Shown: one piece after another, positions 16,844 through 26,471 of the stretch | Numbering within the stretch: position 1 is the stretch's first letter | How the letters are laid out: the number at the start of each line of letters is the position of its first letter | Source: Chloroflexota bacterium | GTDB taxonomy: Bacteria > Chloroflexota > Dehalococcoidia > FW602-bin16 | Assembly (NCBI GenBank): GCA_004297765.1 | Contig: SCTZ01000141.1 | Location: 1 to 45,275, forward strand | DNA length: 45,275 nt | Direction of reading: 5' to 3' | Made by a program: the position numbers and the translations under genes | Notes under the pieces: model-generated | Databases searched by the model: none | What the model saw: the letters and a program-made list of their open reading frames with translations, nothing else | What the model was told of the DNA's origin: nothing

Positions 16844-17464
16844 CTACGGATGGTTCGAGGTGCCTAGCGAGTCCAGGTGCGCAATGTCGTCGTAGGCGAG
16901 GACGAGGGGAGGACCGACCAGGCGCAGGTGGGTCACCGAGCAGTTGTGTAACCGCACGCGGGCCAGGCTTATTTTGCGGTCCAACAGCCAGGAGAGGTAG
17001 GCCGACAGAACCCCGGCGTGGGTGACGACAGCGATGCGACCGTGATTACATTGGCTGACGAGCCGATCGACAGCGGCGACGGCCCTACGGCACGAAGCAA
17101 GCAACGATTCCGCACCTGGAGGCGAGGAGTCCAGGTCTGTCTCCCATAGCTCCAACAAATGGGGATATCGGACCCGGATCTCCTGCTCCGTGAGCCCATC
17201 GAGCAGACCCAGGTCCAGCTCCTGCAGGTCCTCGACGGGCTGGGGGACCAGTCCCATCGGCTCTCCTACCAGACGGGCCGTGTGGAGAGCCCGTGAGAGG
17301 GGGCTGCAGTAGACCGCCTGGATGGGCTGCAATTGGACGAGCTTGATGCCCGTCAGACGGGCCTGCTCGATGCCGAGCGGGGTCAAGGGATCGTCATGGT
17401 GGCTCGAGAACCGCCTTTCCAGGTTGGCGGCCGATTCGCCATGGCGCACCAGAATCAGTTCCAA
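16844..17464 (-). CDS. Histidine phosphatase superfamily protein (phosphoglycerate mutase-like)
   Basis: 206-aa member of the histidine phosphatase branch 1. The catalytic R-H-G-E sits at residues ~7-10 ([10 protein letters not shown]), a second arginine in [11 protein letters not shown], the acidic E-L-D-L-G motif follows, and the second histidine lies in V-V-T-H-A-G-V. Substrate is unknown: it could be a cofactor-dependent mutase, an alpha-ribazole phosphatase or a broad phosphatase. Its start overlaps the last ten bases of lon on the same strand, so it is translated from the lon message. Confidence 0.88.
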   Translation of the reverse strand: MELILVRHGESAANLERRFSSHHDDPLTPLGIEQARLTGIKLVQLQPIQAVYCSPLSRALHTARLVGEPMGLVPQPVEDLQELDLGLLDGLTEQEIRVRYPHLLELWETDLDSSPPGAESLLASCRRAVAAVDRLVSQCNHGRIAVVTHAGVLSAYLSWLLDRKISLARVRLHNCSVTHLRLVGPPLVLAYDDIAHLDSLGTSNHP

Positions 17465-19869
17465 ACGCTGCTTCCCATCCCGGCCTTGATCGGTTCTGGC
17501 GCAGGTGCCTCCGCTAGAGCCACCTCGACCACGTCGTCCATCATTTCCACCGGAACGAAGCGCAGAGCGCGCCGCACGTCCCGTGGAACTTCGGCCAGGT
17601 CTTTCTCATTCTTCTTCGGCAAGATGAAAACCGTGATGCCCGCTCGGTGGGCCGCCAGAGCCTTCTCCTTGAGCCCTCCGATGGGCAGCACGCGCCCGCG
17701 CAGAGTGATCTCCCCGGTCATGGCCACTTCCCGGCGGATCGGTCGACGGGTCAGCGTAGAGATCAGTGCGGTCGCCATGGTTATGCCCGCCGACGGACCG
17801 TCCTTAGGAATGGCGCCGGCCGGCACGTGGATATGTATGTCGGTCCGATCGAAGAATCCTCCCGCGACTCCTAGCTGGTCGGCGCGTGAGCGCGTGTAGC
17901 TCAGGGCGGCCTGGGCCGATTCCTTCATGACGTCTCCGAGTTGCCCTGTCAGGCTCAGGTTGCCCTTGCCCTCCATGAAGGTGACCTCGACCGAGATCAA
18001 ATCTCCGCCCGTCTCGGTCCATGCCACACCGGTGGCCACGCCGATCTCGTCCCGTTCCTCCGCGGCGCCCCAATGGTGTTTGGGCGGCCCCAGGTAGCGG
18101 CTCAGGCTTTGCGCGGAGACCTCGCGCGGCGCTTTGTCCTTCTCCACTACAAGACGCGCTACTTTTCGGCAGATGGCGCCAATCTCTCGTTCAAGATTAC
18201 GCACGCCGGCCTCCCGGGTGTACTCACGGATGACGCGACGCAAGGCCGAGCGGGCAAACGCTAGCTGCTCCGCGCGCAGGCCATGCTCGCGCAGTTGCTT
18301 GGGCACCAGGAACAGCTCGGCAATGCGCAGCTTCTCTTCCTCGATGTAGCCGGGCAGCTCGATGACCTCCATGCGATCCCGCAGCGCGGGGGGCACGGGG
18401 TCGAGGATGTTGGCCGTGACCACGAACATCACCTTGGACAGATCGTAGGGCACGTCCAGGTAATGGTCGCTGAAGGCGTAGTTCTGCTCCGGGTCCAATA
18501 CCTCCAGTAGGGCCGAGGAGGGATCTCCGCGGAAGTCGATGCCCAGCTTGTCGATCTCGTCCAGCACGAAGAGCGGGTTGATAGAACCGGCCGTGCGCAT
18601 GGTCTGAATGATGCGGCCCGGCAGCGCCCCGATGTAGGTGCGTCGGTGTCCACGGATCTCAGCTTCGTCCCTCACGCCTCCCAGGCTAACGCGAACGAAC
18701 TTGCGTCCCATGGCCTGCGCAATGGAGCGCCCCAGGCTGGTCTTGCCCACGCCTGGAGGACCGACGAAGCACAGAATGGGACTGCGCATCTCGGCCGCGG
18801 CCAGCTTGCGCACCGCCAGGTATTCAAGGATGCGCTCTTTGACCTTCTGCAGTCCGAAATGATTCTCGTCCAACACGCGGCTCGCGCGCTTGATGTCCAG
18901 GATATCCTCGGTCTGGGCGCTCCAGGGTAGGGTGGTCAGCCAATCCAGGTAGGTGCGCACGACCGAGACTTCGGGCGAGGCCGCCGGGATGACGGCAAGA
19001 CGCTCGACCTCTTCGATGGCCTTCTTCATGGCCGCCTCGGGCATGCCAGAGGATTCGACCTTGTGGCGCAGATCGTTCATCTCGCGGGTTTGCGGATCGA
19101 TCTCGCCCAGCTCCTTCTGGATTGCCTTGAGCTGCTCGCGGAGGAAATACTCGCGCTGGGATTTGTCGACTTCCTGCTGCACCTGTGAGTGGATCTTGGA
19201 CTGCAGCTCCAGGACGTCGACCTCCTTGGCGAGTATGGTGCAGATCAGCTGCAGCCGTTCCATGGGATCGACGGTGTCGAGGATCTCCTGCCGCTGGTCT
19301 AAGGCCAGGGCGAGGTGGGATGTGACAAGGTCGGCTAGCCACCCCGGATCGTTGACGTTGCTCGCAGCCACATAGGCGTCCTCGGGAATGTTCGGCGATA
19401 GCTTGACGCACTTCTCGAACAGAGCCAGTACGGCCCGCACTAGAGGCACGTTCTCTTCCTGAGCGTCGGTTGAGTCGGGTAGAGGCAGTACGGTCGCGAC
19501 CAGATAGGGGTCCTGCTGGGTCAGATCGAGCAGCCGCACCCGGCGTTGACCTTGAACCAGGAAGCTCACCGTGCCATCCGGCATGCGGAAAACTCGTCCG
19601 ATGACGGCCTCCGTGCCCATCTGAAAGAGATCCTGAATCTGCGGCTCGTCCACCCCCGGGTTGCGCTGGGCGACGATGACGACCGTGTGGTTGTGTGTCA
19701 TCGCCTCTTCCACGGCTTTAACCGAGCGGGACCGTCTGACGGCCAGCGGAGTGAGCAGATGGGGAAACACCACTGTATCGCGCACGGGCACAACCGGCAG
19801 GATGGGAAGATCTTCTGGCACTCGTTTTCGTCTTCGCGGCACTTTTCCTGACACCTCGTCTTGGTGCAT
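17455..19869 (-). CDS. lon: ATP-dependent protease Lon (LonA)
   Basis: Cytoplasmic hexameric AAA+ protease for misfolded and regulatory proteins. The 804-aa product has the Lon N-terminal substrate domain (residues ~20-215) and a helical linker. The AAA+ module carries Walker A G-P-P-G-V-G-K-T (370-377) and Walker B L-F-V-L-D-E (433-438). The C-terminal protease domain has the Ser-Lys dyad: S693 in K-D-G-P-S-A-G and K736 in G-G-L-K-E-K-A. A promoter was not confidently recognised; the 194-bp upstream gap holds a long inverted repeat. It is followed with overlap by a histidine phosphatase gene. Confidence 0.98.
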   Translation of the reverse strand: MHQDEVSGKVPRRRKRVPEDLPILPVVPVRDTVVFPHLLTPLAVRRSRSVKAVEEAMTHNHTVVIVAQRNPGVDEPQIQDLFQMGTEAVIGRVFRMPDGTVSFLVQGQRRVRLLDLTQQDPYLVATVLPLPDSTDAQEENVPLVRAVLALFEKCVKLSPNIPEDAYVAASNVNDPGWLADLVTSHLALALDQRQEILDTVDPMERLQLICTILAKEVDVLELQSKIHSQVQQEVDKSQREYFLREQLKAIQKELGEIDPQTREMNDLRHKVESSGMPEAAMKKAIEEVERLAVIPAASPEVSVVRTYLDWLTTLPWSAQTEDILDIKRASRVLDENHFGLQKVKERILEYLAVRKLAAAEMRSPILCFVGPPGVGKTSLGRSIAQAMGRKFVRVSLGGVRDEAEIRGHRRTYIGALPGRIIQTMRTAGSINPLFVLDEIDKLGIDFRGDPSSALLEVLDPEQNYAFSDHYLDVPYDLSKVMFVVTANILDPVPPALRDRMEVIELPGYIEEEKLRIAELFLVPKQLREHGLRAEQLAFARSALRRVIREYTREAGVRNLEREIGAICRKVARLVVEKDKAPREVSAQSLSRYLGPPKHHWGAAEERDEIGVATGVAWTETGGDLISVEVTFMEGKGNLSLTGQLGDVMKESAQAALSYTRSRADQLGVAGGFFDRTDIHIHVPAGAIPKDGPSAGITMATALISTLTRRPIRREVAMTGEITLRGRVLPIGGLKEKALAAHRAGITVFILPKKNEKDLAEVPRDVRRALRFVPVEMMDDVVEVALAEAPAPEPIKAGMGSSVWN

Positions 19870-19897
19870 CCGCCGGGTTTTCGCGGTGGGCGGACCG

Positions 19898-19977
19898 CTG
19901 TGATCATCCTTACCTGTCCGCGGCCCGACACAAGCTCCGCGAGTAGTCTTCGAGCCGACGATCGGGAAGGATCACAG
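19898..19977 (-). repeat. Inverted repeat in the lon leader region
   Basis: CTGTGATCATCCTT (19898-19911) is matched by the inverse AAGGATCACAG (19967-19977) with a two-base difference. The arms flank ~55 bases. It lies 29-108 bp upstream of lon, so it could fold in the leader or serve as a repressor site. This is inference only. Confidence 0.3.
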
Positions 19978-20063
19978 ATTACACTTATATACCATATCTG
20001 AGCGGGGAAGCCTAGGGCCAAGAGGCGAACGATCGTTGGTCGTCAGCGTAGCTCGACGTTCGA

Positions 20064-21455
20064 TTACGCTCCCCCGGGCAGCTTGATATCCGGTCCGAGT
20101 AGCACTCGAATATCCACGCCCGAACCATCTGCTCCGGTCTGCTGGGTGCGTCCGGCTGGCAGACCTAGCATGTTCGCCACCTGCTCTGCCGAGTGTTTCT
20201 TGGCGCCGTATACGAGGATCTGCGTCGGCGTGGCGCGTGCATCCTCCCCCACCCGAGAGGTGACTTTGGCGATTCCGTGGCTTCTGAGGTAGTCTGCCAC
20301 AGCCTTGCCTGCGCCGGGGCGGGAGGATGGAGCGACGACTTCTACCACGGGCGCTTCTTCTCGTAGGCGCGCGTCAAAAAAGACCTCCGACAGGATAGTA
20401 CCCAGACCTGCTCGTCGGGGCAACAGTATGCTGGCCCCCAGCTCGGTCGTGACGGGTTGAACGCCGTCTCCTTCAATGGAGCGGCTGGTGATCTTATCAC
20501 TGTCGATCTGCGAGGCCAGTCGGGCCAGAGACAACATCTCCCCGACCGAGAGATCAGTGTGCAGGAAGTCCTTTAGCTCCATTAGCAACTGCGGCAGCTT
20601 TGGCAGTGCGTTGATCTGAAGCGCGCGGTCTCGAACGGCCAGCAAAACCTCTCTCTGGCGGCTGATGCGCCCGAAGTCAGAGTCCTGATGCCTGGTGCGG
20701 GCGTACTCCAGAGCGGTTTCCCCGTCCATCCACTGCAGTCCAGCCGGAATGTAGATCCGTTTCACCCCGTAGTTGTCGGTGGGGTACTGATCGTCCCGGA
20801 CGGGCCGTTTGACATCCAACAGGATGCCGTCCAGGGAGTTGACGACCTTTCGAAATCCCTCGAACTCTACGTCCACATAGTAGTGCACGCGGATGCCGAA
20901 GTTGTACTCGATGGTACGACGCAACAGGGCCATGCCGCCGCCGGGATACTTGTTCAGCTCACCGATCGCGTAGGCCGCGTTGATCCGTTCCTCTGTGTCG
21001 CGGCCGTTGGCCAACGGAATGGGTACCCATAAATCGCGCGGAATGCTCAGCATGCCGGCGGTCTTACTGTAGGGATCGATCGTCGCGATGATCATCGAAT
21101 CGGTCCGCCCGGGGGAGCCCTGCTCACCCGGACGGAGATCCATGCCGACCAGGAGGATATTGACCCGCTCCTGGCCGGCCCAATCGGGCGGCGTATCCGT
21201 GGTGCTGACCAGGTTGATGGGGAGATCGAGGGGCAAGTTTGAGGGCAGATTAATGGGCAAACCGATGAACTGGGAGACGTAGCTCTGCGTGAGCGCGTTC
21301 CAGCGCGAGAGAAACACGAGCCCAAAGAGAAGCCCACCCGTCATGTAGAGCAGACCGAGGGCGGCGAGGAGAATCCACAGCCACCAGCGGGAGCTTGTCC
21401 GATCATCCCGAACGCGATACACGTATTTGTACTGGCGATCGTTCTTAGTAGACAC
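20064..21455 (-). CDS. LytR-CpsA-Psr (LCP) family cell-wall ligase with LytR_C domain
   Basis: 463-aa membrane-anchored enzyme expected to transfer glycopolymers from lipid carriers to the cell wall. A short cytoplasmic head is followed by one transmembrane helix (W-W-L-W-I-L-L-A-A-L-G-L-L-Y). The LCP domain contains I-L-L-V-G-M-D-L-R, R-T-D-S-M-I-I-A, S-I-P-R-D-L and, near its end, A-R-T-R-H-Q-D-S-D-F-G-R-I-S-R-Q-R. The C-terminal LytR_C domain (V-V-E-V-V-A-P-S...) is also present. The open frame extends to 21659, but a good promoter at 21499-21527 implies the message starts near 21492, so I use the GTG at 21455. It diverges from the RodZ-like gene. Confidence 0.88.
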   Translation of the reverse strand: MSTKNDRQYKYVYRVRDDRTSSRWWLWILLAALGLLYMTGGLLFGLVFLSRWNALTQSYVSQFIGLPINLPSNLPLDLPINLVSTTDTPPDWAGQERVNILLVGMDLRPGEQGSPGRTDSMIIATIDPYSKTAGMLSIPRDLWVPIPLANGRDTEERINAAYAIGELNKYPGGGMALLRRTIEYNFGIRVHYYVDVEFEGFRKVVNSLDGILLDVKRPVRDDQYPTDNYGVKRIYIPAGLQWMDGETALEYARTRHQDSDFGRISRQREVLLAVRDRALQINALPKLPQLLMELKDFLHTDLSVGEMLSLARLASQIDSDKITSRSIEGDGVQPVTTELGASILLPRRAGLGTILSEVFFDARLREEAPVVEVVAPSSRPGAGKAVADYLRSHGIAKVTSRVGEDARATPTQILVYGAKKHSAEQVANMLGLPAGRTQQTGADGSGVDIRVLLGPDIKLPGGA

Positions 21456-21498
21456 CTCACCGCCCGGAGATGCGGGCGAACCCACCCACACGGACGGG

Positions 21499-21527
21499 AT
21501 TATAGCATACGGCTGGCGGGTTACCAA
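21499..21527 (-). promoter_or_regulatory. Promoter of the LCP gene
   Basis: On the minus strand, the -35 box TTGGTA (21527-21522) and perfect -10 box TATAAT (21504-21499) are separated by 17 bp. Expected transcription start is ~21492, a ~37-base leader before the GTG at 21455. The -35 box is only 14 bp from the -35 box of the divergent promoter. Confidence 0.7.
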
Positions 21528-21541
21528 CAAACGAGGTTTGC

Positions 21542-21571
21542 TTGACAGAGCCGGTGATCGCCGGCTATTAT
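21542..21571 (+). promoter_or_regulatory. Promoter of the rodZ-rimO-pncC-archease-rtcB operon
   Basis: The perfect -35 box TTGACA (21542-21547) and -10 box TATTAT (21566-21571) are separated by 18 bp. Expected start is ~21578, just ahead of the RodZ-like start at 21605. Because the TTG of the -35 box is in frame with the gene, a naive open frame begins inside the promoter. Confidence 0.72.
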
Positions 21572-21604
21572 GACACTCAGGCTTACCGAGGGGTGTCTCG
21601 ACAT

Positions 21605-22546
21605 ATGAAAGAGGCTGGGGAAGCTCTGCGGCGGGCACGTCTGGCGCAGGGACTCTCACTGGACCAGGTCGCTGCTGCGACCAGAATACGGAAGTCGTAT
21701 CTCCAGTCCCTGGAGGATGGGAATCTGGCTGGGCTTCCGCATCCCTTTTACGCCCGGAATTTTGCCCGCGTGTACGCGACGTATGTGGGGCTCGATGCGG
21801 AAGAGATCGCGGCGGTGTTCCCGGGAACCCAGCCCCCGCGGGTCCCGGCCAAGCTCAAGGTCATCCAGCCTTCCTCGGATCCGTGGGGTTTCATTCTGGG
21901 CGCTGTCGCGCTGCTGTCCGTCGTTCTGCTCGGTATCTACGGCTACTCGCGGCTGGCTCCGCTGACGGCTCTGGAATCCGTTCCCCCGCTTCTTTCCGCC
22001 GGCCCGGCACCAACCGAGACACCGACCCTGGCGCCCGCGCCTACCGAGACTGCGACGCGTACGCCAACGCCGTCCTATGTGGGAATCGCGGAGGTGCGCA
22101 TTCTGACCACGGCCCCGAGTTGGCTGTATGTGCTAATAGACAACAAGAACGAGTTCTCGGCAACGCTGGATACCGGCACTACGAAGACGTTTACCGGCAA
22201 AGAGTCCGTCTACATGATCGCCGGTAATGCGGGCGCCGTCGAAGTAACCTATAATGGTCAGCAGATGGGAGCTCTGGGTAAGAAGAGTGAGGTCGCGCGC
22301 ATGATCTGGACACCCAAGGACGGCGCGCAAACCCCAACCCCGGCGCCTCCCACCCGCACTCCCACCGTCACGCCGCGGCCGGCTATCCCGACGCAGACGC
22401 CCGCCCCGACGCGCACGCCTGTCCCGACGGGCACGCCTGTCCCAGCGGTGGCGGAGGAGCATACGAGCACGCCCAGTCCGAATTCGAGTCCCAGCCGATC
22501 GACGGACTCGCCTCCGCCAAGCGCCACGGCTAAGCCAGCGCAGTGA
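21605..22546 (+). CDS. RodZ-like protein (cytoplasmic HTH, single TM helix, DUF4115-like domain)
   Basis: 313-aa protein. The cytoplasmic HTH of the RodZ type spans residues ~1-70 (A-L-R-R-A-R-L-A-Q-G-L-S-L-D-Q-V-A-A-A-T-R-I, then Y-A-R-N-F-A-R-V-Y-A). A transmembrane helix lies near ~95-115 (G-F-I-L-G-A-V-A-L-L-S-V-V-L-L-G-I). A Pro/Thr-rich stalk, an external beta domain (~165-240) and a long Pro/Thr/Ser-rich tail complete it. RodZ links MreB to cell-wall synthesis and shape; HTH plus DUF4115-like proteins are often called RodZ even in bacteria without mreB. The start at 21605 is downstream of the promoter, with GAGGGG upstream; GTG 21593 is an alternative. First gene of a five-gene operon. 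Confidence 0.8.
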   Translation: MKEAGEALRRARLAQGLSLDQVAAATRIRKSYLQSLEDGNLAGLPHPFYARNFARVYATYVGLDAEEIAAVFPGTQPPRVPAKLKVIQPSSDPWGFILGAVALLSVVLLGIYGYSRLAPLTALESVPPLLSAGPAPTETPTLAPAPTETATRTPTPSYVGIAEVRILTTAPSWLYVLIDNKNEFSATLDTGTTKTFTGKESVYMIAGNAGAVEVTYNGQQMGALGKKSEVARMIWTPKDGAQTPTPAPPTRTPTVTPRPAIPTQTPAPTRTPVPTGTPVPAVAEEHTSTPSPNSSPSRSTDSPPPSATAKPAQ

Positions 22547-22609
22547 TCGCCGCTCGGCCGGGCCTGGCCGGGATAAGCGCGTGCGACTGGAAGGAGCCTA
22601 CCCCACGCA

Positions 22610-23917
22610 ATGCGATTCTACATAGAGACGCTAGGCTGTCCTAAGAACGCGGTCGACTCCGAAGTTTTGGAGAGCCTGCTGCAGAGTCACGGACATCAGC
22701 CTGCCTCAGCGTCCCAGGAAGCGGATGTCGTCCTCGTCAACACGTGCGGCTTCATCGACGCCGCCAAAGAGGAATCTATCTCGACTATCCTCGCTTTCGC
22801 CGCACGGAAACGCAACGGACAGCGTCTGATGGCTTTCGGATGTCTGGCAGAGCGCTTCCGGGAGGAGCTCGTCCGTAGCATTCCGGAGCTGGACCAGGTG
22901 CTCGGCGTTGGACAGGGGCAGGAGCTGCTGCGCATTCTCGATCGGCAGGAGGGGGCATGTAAGGAGACGTCGCCCGTCCTGCGCCGCCCACAGCAGTCGG
23001 CCAGCGCCTATCTCAAGATTGCCGACGGCTGCGACGCGCGTTGCGCCTTCTGCTCTATCCCGCTAATCAAGGGACCCGCTCGGAGTCGCGAGCCGGAAGA
23101 AGTAGTGTCTGAAGCCTGCTATCTGGTTGCCCACGGCGTCAAGGAGATCGTCCTGGTGGCCCAGGATCTCACCGCCTACGGGCTGGACCTGGGGCGCCGG
23201 GATGCCCTGGCGGATCTGATCGAGCGTGTGCTGGAGGCAGCGCCCGAGCTGCGCTGGCTGCGTCTGATGTACGCGTATCCGAACAGAGTAACGCCGCGAT
23301 TGATCCAGGTCATGAGTGCTTACCCTCAGGTGTGTCATTACTTGGACCTCCCGTTGCAGCACGCCCATCCGGCGGTGCTCCGGCGCATGAACCGTCCGCA
23401 CGATGCGGCCGGCACGCGCGAAGTAATCATCGCGCTGCGCGAGGCCATGCCGGACATCGCGCTGCGCAGCGGGTTCATCGTAGGGTATCCGGGCGAGTCG
23501 CGCCACGAGTTCCAGACCCTGCTGGATTTTCTGGAGGAGATGGAGCTCGACCGGGTCGGATTCTTTACCTATTCCCGCGAGTCAGGCACCTGCGCCGCTG
23601 GTCTGCCCCAGCAGTTGTCGGCTCGGGTGAAGCGCGCGCGTTTCAGCCGCGCCATGTCGCATCAGGAACGTATCGCTCGGCGGATAAGCGCGCGTCAGGT
23701 GGGGAGGGTATTGGATCTGCTGGTAGAGGGTGATCTACGGACCAGTCCCAACGGCCGCGCGGGCGAGATGAGTCATCCGCTGGTCTGTCGATCCTATCGT
23801 GATGCGCCGGAGGTGGATGGCCTGGTGTTCTGCGCTGGGGAGGCCCATGTCGGCGACATGATCCGGGGACGGGTCGTGGCGGCGATGGATCACGACTTGC
23901 TGGCGGTGCAGGAGTAG
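22610..23917 (+). CDS. rimO: Ribosomal protein S12 methylthiotransferase
   Basis: Radical-SAM methylthiotransferase that adds a methylthio group to Asp of ribosomal protein S12. The 435-aa product begins with the UPF0004 domain: C10 in L-G-C-P-K-N-A-V-D-S-E, C46 in N-T-C-G-F-I, C78 in F-G-C-L-A. These three cysteines bind the auxiliary cluster. The radical-SAM motif C-D-A-R-C-A-F-C follows (141, 145, 148). The TRAM domain forms the last ~65 residues. The P-K-N-x-V-D-S-E and N-T-C-G-F-I forms separate it from MiaB. It follows the RodZ-like gene and ends three bases before pncC. Confidence 0.95.
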   Translation: MRFYIETLGCPKNAVDSEVLESLLQSHGHQPASASQEADVVLVNTCGFIDAAKEESISTILAFAARKRNGQRLMAFGCLAERFREELVRSIPELDQVLGVGQGQELLRILDRQEGACKETSPVLRRPQQSASAYLKIADGCDARCAFCSIPLIKGPARSREPEEVVSEACYLVAHGVKEIVLVAQDLTAYGLDLGRRDALADLIERVLEAAPELRWLRLMYAYPNRVTPRLIQVMSAYPQVCHYLDLPLQHAHPAVLRRMNRPHDAAGTREVIIALREAMPDIALRSGFIVGYPGESRHEFQTLLDFLEEMELDRVGFFTYSRESGTCAAGLPQQLSARVKRARFSRAMSHQERIARRISARQVGRVLDLLVEGDLRTSPNGRAGEMSHPLVCRSYRDAPEVDGLVFCAGEAHVGDMIRGRVVAAMDHDLLAVQE

Positions 23918-23920
23918 CAT

Positions 23921-24391
23921 ATGCTCGAGAAAACAGTTGGCGAGATCCTCGCGCGGCGACGCATGACCCTGGCGGTGGCCGAGAGTTGTACAGGAGGGTT
24001 GCTGGGCTCTCTGGTTACGGATGTGCCCGGCAGTTCGGCCTACTTCGTGGGTGGGGTGGTCTCTTACGCCAACGAGGCGAAGAGACGACTGCTGGGGGTG
24101 CCGGATGAGATGTTGCGGCAGCAGGGGGCAGTCAGCGAGGACGTGGCGCTGGCCATGGCTCGCGGGGCGCGGGAGTTGTTTCAAGTGGACGTGGCTCTCG
24201 CGGTGACAGGCATCGCGGGACCAGCGCCCGAGACGAGCAAGCCGGTGGGCTTGGTCTACGTGGCTCTGGCGGCTTCAGACCTGGAATCCTGCCGGGAGTT
24301 TCGCTGGACGGGCGATCGCATCGCCAACAAGCGGCGCTCGGCCGAAGCGGCGCTGCAACTGCTGCTGGACTATCTGGAGCGGCTGCTGTGA
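23921..24391 (+). CDS. pncC: Nicotinamide-nucleotide amidohydrolase (CinA C-terminal domain)
   Basis: 156-aa stand-alone CinA C-terminal domain that deamidates nicotinamide mononucleotide to nicotinate mononucleotide, recycling NAD. The motifs A-E-S-C-T-G-G-L-L-G, G-S-S-A-Y-F-V-G-G-V-V-S-Y and V-T-G-I-A-G-P form the active site. The N-terminal competence-related half of CinA is absent, which is common. Its TGA overlaps the GTG start of the archease gene by three bases (GTGA), so they are translationally coupled. Confidence 0.93.
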   Translation: MLEKTVGEILARRRMTLAVAESCTGGLLGSLVTDVPGSSAYFVGGVVSYANEAKRRLLGVPDEMLRQQGAVSEDVALAMARGARELFQVDVALAVTGIAGPAPETSKPVGLVYVALAASDLESCREFRWTGDRIANKRRSAEAALQLLLDYLERLL

Positions 24392-24813
24392 ACGAGAAGG
24401 AGCCGCCCTTCAGCATCTTCGACCATACGGCTGATGTGGGGATCGAGGCCCGTGGCGCGACTCTGGAGGAGTGCTTCGCGAACGCTGCCTTGGCCACCTT
24501 CTCGGTGATGACTGACCTATCTTCAGTACAGCCGCTCCTACGTCAGAACGTGACTGTGGACGGAGCGGATCTCGAAGATGTGCTGGTGGGCTGGCTAAAC
24601 GAGTTGCTCTATATCTCGACGGTGGAGCAGGTTCTGTTCAGTCGCTTCGACGTGTCACGGGTCACCCCGACCAGCCTTGAAGCCGTCGCGTTGGGGGAGC
24701 GCATGGATCCGGCGCGCCATCGTCTGCTCACCGAGATCAAGGCCGCGACCTATCATCGGGTCAAGGTGGAGCATAATGACGAGTGGCGCGCGCACGTGAT
24801 CCTGGATCTGTGA
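24388..24813 (+). CDS. Archease (RtcB activator)
   Basis: 141-aa SHS2-domain protein beginning (GTG) M-N-E-K-E-P-P-F-S-I-F-D-H-T-A-D-V-G-I-E-A. The F-D-H-T-A-D-V-G motif, the middle W-L-N-E-L-L-Y-I and the end H-R-V-K-V-E-H identify archease. It helps RtcB to guanylylate and turn over. It is directly followed by rtcB (13-base gap), the known functional partner, which supports the call strongly. Confidence 0.95.
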   Translation: MNEKEPPFSIFDHTADVGIEARGATLEECFANAALATFSVMTDLSSVQPLLRQNVTVDGADLEDVLVGWLNELLYISTVEQVLFSRFDVSRVTPTSLEAVALGERMDPARHRLLTEIKAATYHRVKVEHNDEWRAHVILDL

Positions 24814-24826
24814 GGAGGCATGCCTG

Positions 24827-26287
24827 ATGAGCGATGATTGGAGTGGGCGGCTGAGACGCCTGGACCGCTATCGGTGGGAGATCCCGCAGACCTACAAGGC
24901 CGGCATGCGTGTGCCCGGCATTGTCTTCGCTTCTGATGCCATTATGGAGCAGGTGAAGTCGGATCAGGCCCTGGAGCAGGTGGCCAACGTTGCTTGTCTG
25001 CCCGGCATTGTTCGCGCCTCGCTGGCCATGCCGGACATCCACTGGGGCTATGGCTTCCCAGTCGGGGGAGTGGCGGCCACGGACGCGGACCACGGGGTTG
25101 TGTCGCCGGGCGGGATTGGTTTTGACATAAACTGTGGCGTGCGGTTGCTACGCACTGACCTGGTTGCCCAACAGGTCACCGAGCGTGCCGCGGAATTGGG
25201 CGAGCAGTTGTTCCGTGCCGTGCCTGCCGGTCTGGGCTCCGAGGGGAAGGTTCGGCTCAAGGGCAACGACATCGACAAGGTGCTCAAAGACGGGGCGGGC
25301 TGGGCCGTCAGGGCGGGCTACGGCCTGGCCGCGGACCTGGAGCACGCCGAGAGCAACGGACGGATCGAGACAGCCGATCCTGATAGGGTTAGCGAGAAGG
25401 CCAAGAAGCGCGGTGCCCCGCAACTGGGCAGCCTCGGCTCTGGCAATCATTTCCTCGAGGTCCAGGCTATCGACGAGATTTACGATCCGCAGACCGCGCG
25501 GGTGCTGGGTCTGACGGACGTAGACCAGGTGGTCGTCTTCATTCACACCGGCTCGCGCGGGCTGGGGCATCAAGTTTGCCAGGATTATCTGCGTGTTATG
25601 GCTCAGGTCGTGAAGAGGCTTGGTATCGAGCTGCCCGATCGGCAGTTGGCGTGTGCGCCTATCAGGTCGCCGGAAGGACAGGAGTATCTGGCCGCCATGG
25701 CCGCGGCGGCCAACTTCGCCTGGGCCAACCGGCAGTGCATCACGCATTGGGTGCGGGAGGCCTTCGCCGCAACGTTCAAGAAATCGGAGGCCGAGCTGGG
25801 TATGGCACTTGTCTACGACGTAGCCCACAATATCGCCAAGATGGAGACGTACGTGGTGGATGACATGAAGAAACAGCTATGTGTCCATCGCAAGGGGGCG
25901 ACGCGCGCCTTCCCGCCCGGCGATCTATCTATTCCTGCTAGCTATCGAGCTGTTGGACAGCCGGTGCTCGTTCCTGGGGACATGGGCCGCTACTCGTTCG
26001 TGGCGGTGGGCACCGAGCGCGCTATGCGGGAGAGCTTCGGCTCGGCCTGCCACGGGGCAGGTCGGGTCATGAGCCGCGGGGCCGCCAAGCGCAGCTTGCA
26101 GGGTGTCGACATCGCTCGAGAGCTACGCGAGCGGGGCGTACTGGTGCGCGCTACCGATCGCGCCGGTCTGGCTGAGGAGGCCTCCCAGGCCTACAGAGAC
26201 GTAGCCGACGTGATGGAGGTCGTGGATGGCGCCGGGCTGGCCCGGAAGGTGGCCCGCATGCGACCGTTGGTGGTGGTAAAGGGATAG
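24827..26287 (+). CDS. rtcB: RNA-splicing ligase RtcB (3'-phosphate/5'-OH RNA ligase)
   Basis: GTP- and Mn-dependent ligase joining 3'-phosphate or 2',3'-cyclic phosphate ends to 5'-OH ends; a healing role for cleaved tRNA or rRNA is likely in bacteria. The 486-aa product has the metal-binding G-F-D-I-N-C-G-V-R-L-L, L-G-S-L-G-S-G-N-H-F, H-T-G-S-R-G-L-G-H, Y-D-V-A-H-N and the guanylylated-histidine motif C-H-G-A-G-R-V-M-S-R. Its distance to archease is 13 bases. No RtcA or RtcR is in the window. The last gene of the operon that begins with the RodZ-like gene; a repeat follows at 26307. Confidence 0.97.
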   Translation: MSDDWSGRLRRLDRYRWEIPQTYKAGMRVPGIVFASDAIMEQVKSDQALEQVANVACLPGIVRASLAMPDIHWGYGFPVGGVAATDADHGVVSPGGIGFDINCGVRLLRTDLVAQQVTERAAELGEQLFRAVPAGLGSEGKVRLKGNDIDKVLKDGAGWAVRAGYGLAADLEHAESNGRIETADPDRVSEKAKKRGAPQLGSLGSGNHFLEVQAIDEIYDPQTARVLGLTDVDQVVVFIHTGSRGLGHQVCQDYLRVMAQVVKRLGIELPDRQLACAPIRSPEGQEYLAAMAAAANFAWANRQCITHWVREAFAATFKKSEAELGMALVYDVAHNIAKMETYVVDDMKKQLCVHRKGATRAFPPGDLSIPASYRAVGQPVLVPGDMGRYSFVAVGTERAMRESFGSACHGAGRVMSRGAAKRSLQGVDIARELRERGVLVRATDRAGLAEEASQAYRDVADVMEVVDGAGLARKVARMRPLVVVKG

Positions 26288-26306
26288 CAGCAGAAAGCTC
26301 GGGCGA

Positions 26307-26452
26307 CCCTCACCCTGACCCTCTCCCAGAGGGAGAGGGGACAGGTACCGGCTTTCCCAGGAGGAGAGAGGACAGGCACGCGCGCTCTCTAGCGGGTTGA
26401 GGGAGGGTCGCGCCTGCTCCCTCTCCCCCTGGGATAGGGCTGGGGTGAGGGC
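26307..26452. repeat. CCCTCACCC/GGGTGAGGG inverted-repeat element
   Basis: The left end CCCTCACCCTGACCCTCTCC is roughly inverse to the right end, which runs CTCCCTCTCC...GGGCTGGGGTGAGGG. Internal CTCTCCCAGAGGGAGAG is a perfect hairpin. It lies between rtcB and the small membrane protein gene and is a member of the family also seen at 7821-8015. Confidence 0.55.
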
Positions 26453-26471
26453 GCTTGCCAAGGAGTATGGC

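Noticed and set aside
21542..21604. RodZ-like start at TTG 21542
   Set aside because: The TTG is part of a consensus -35 box, so it lies upstream of the transcript start.
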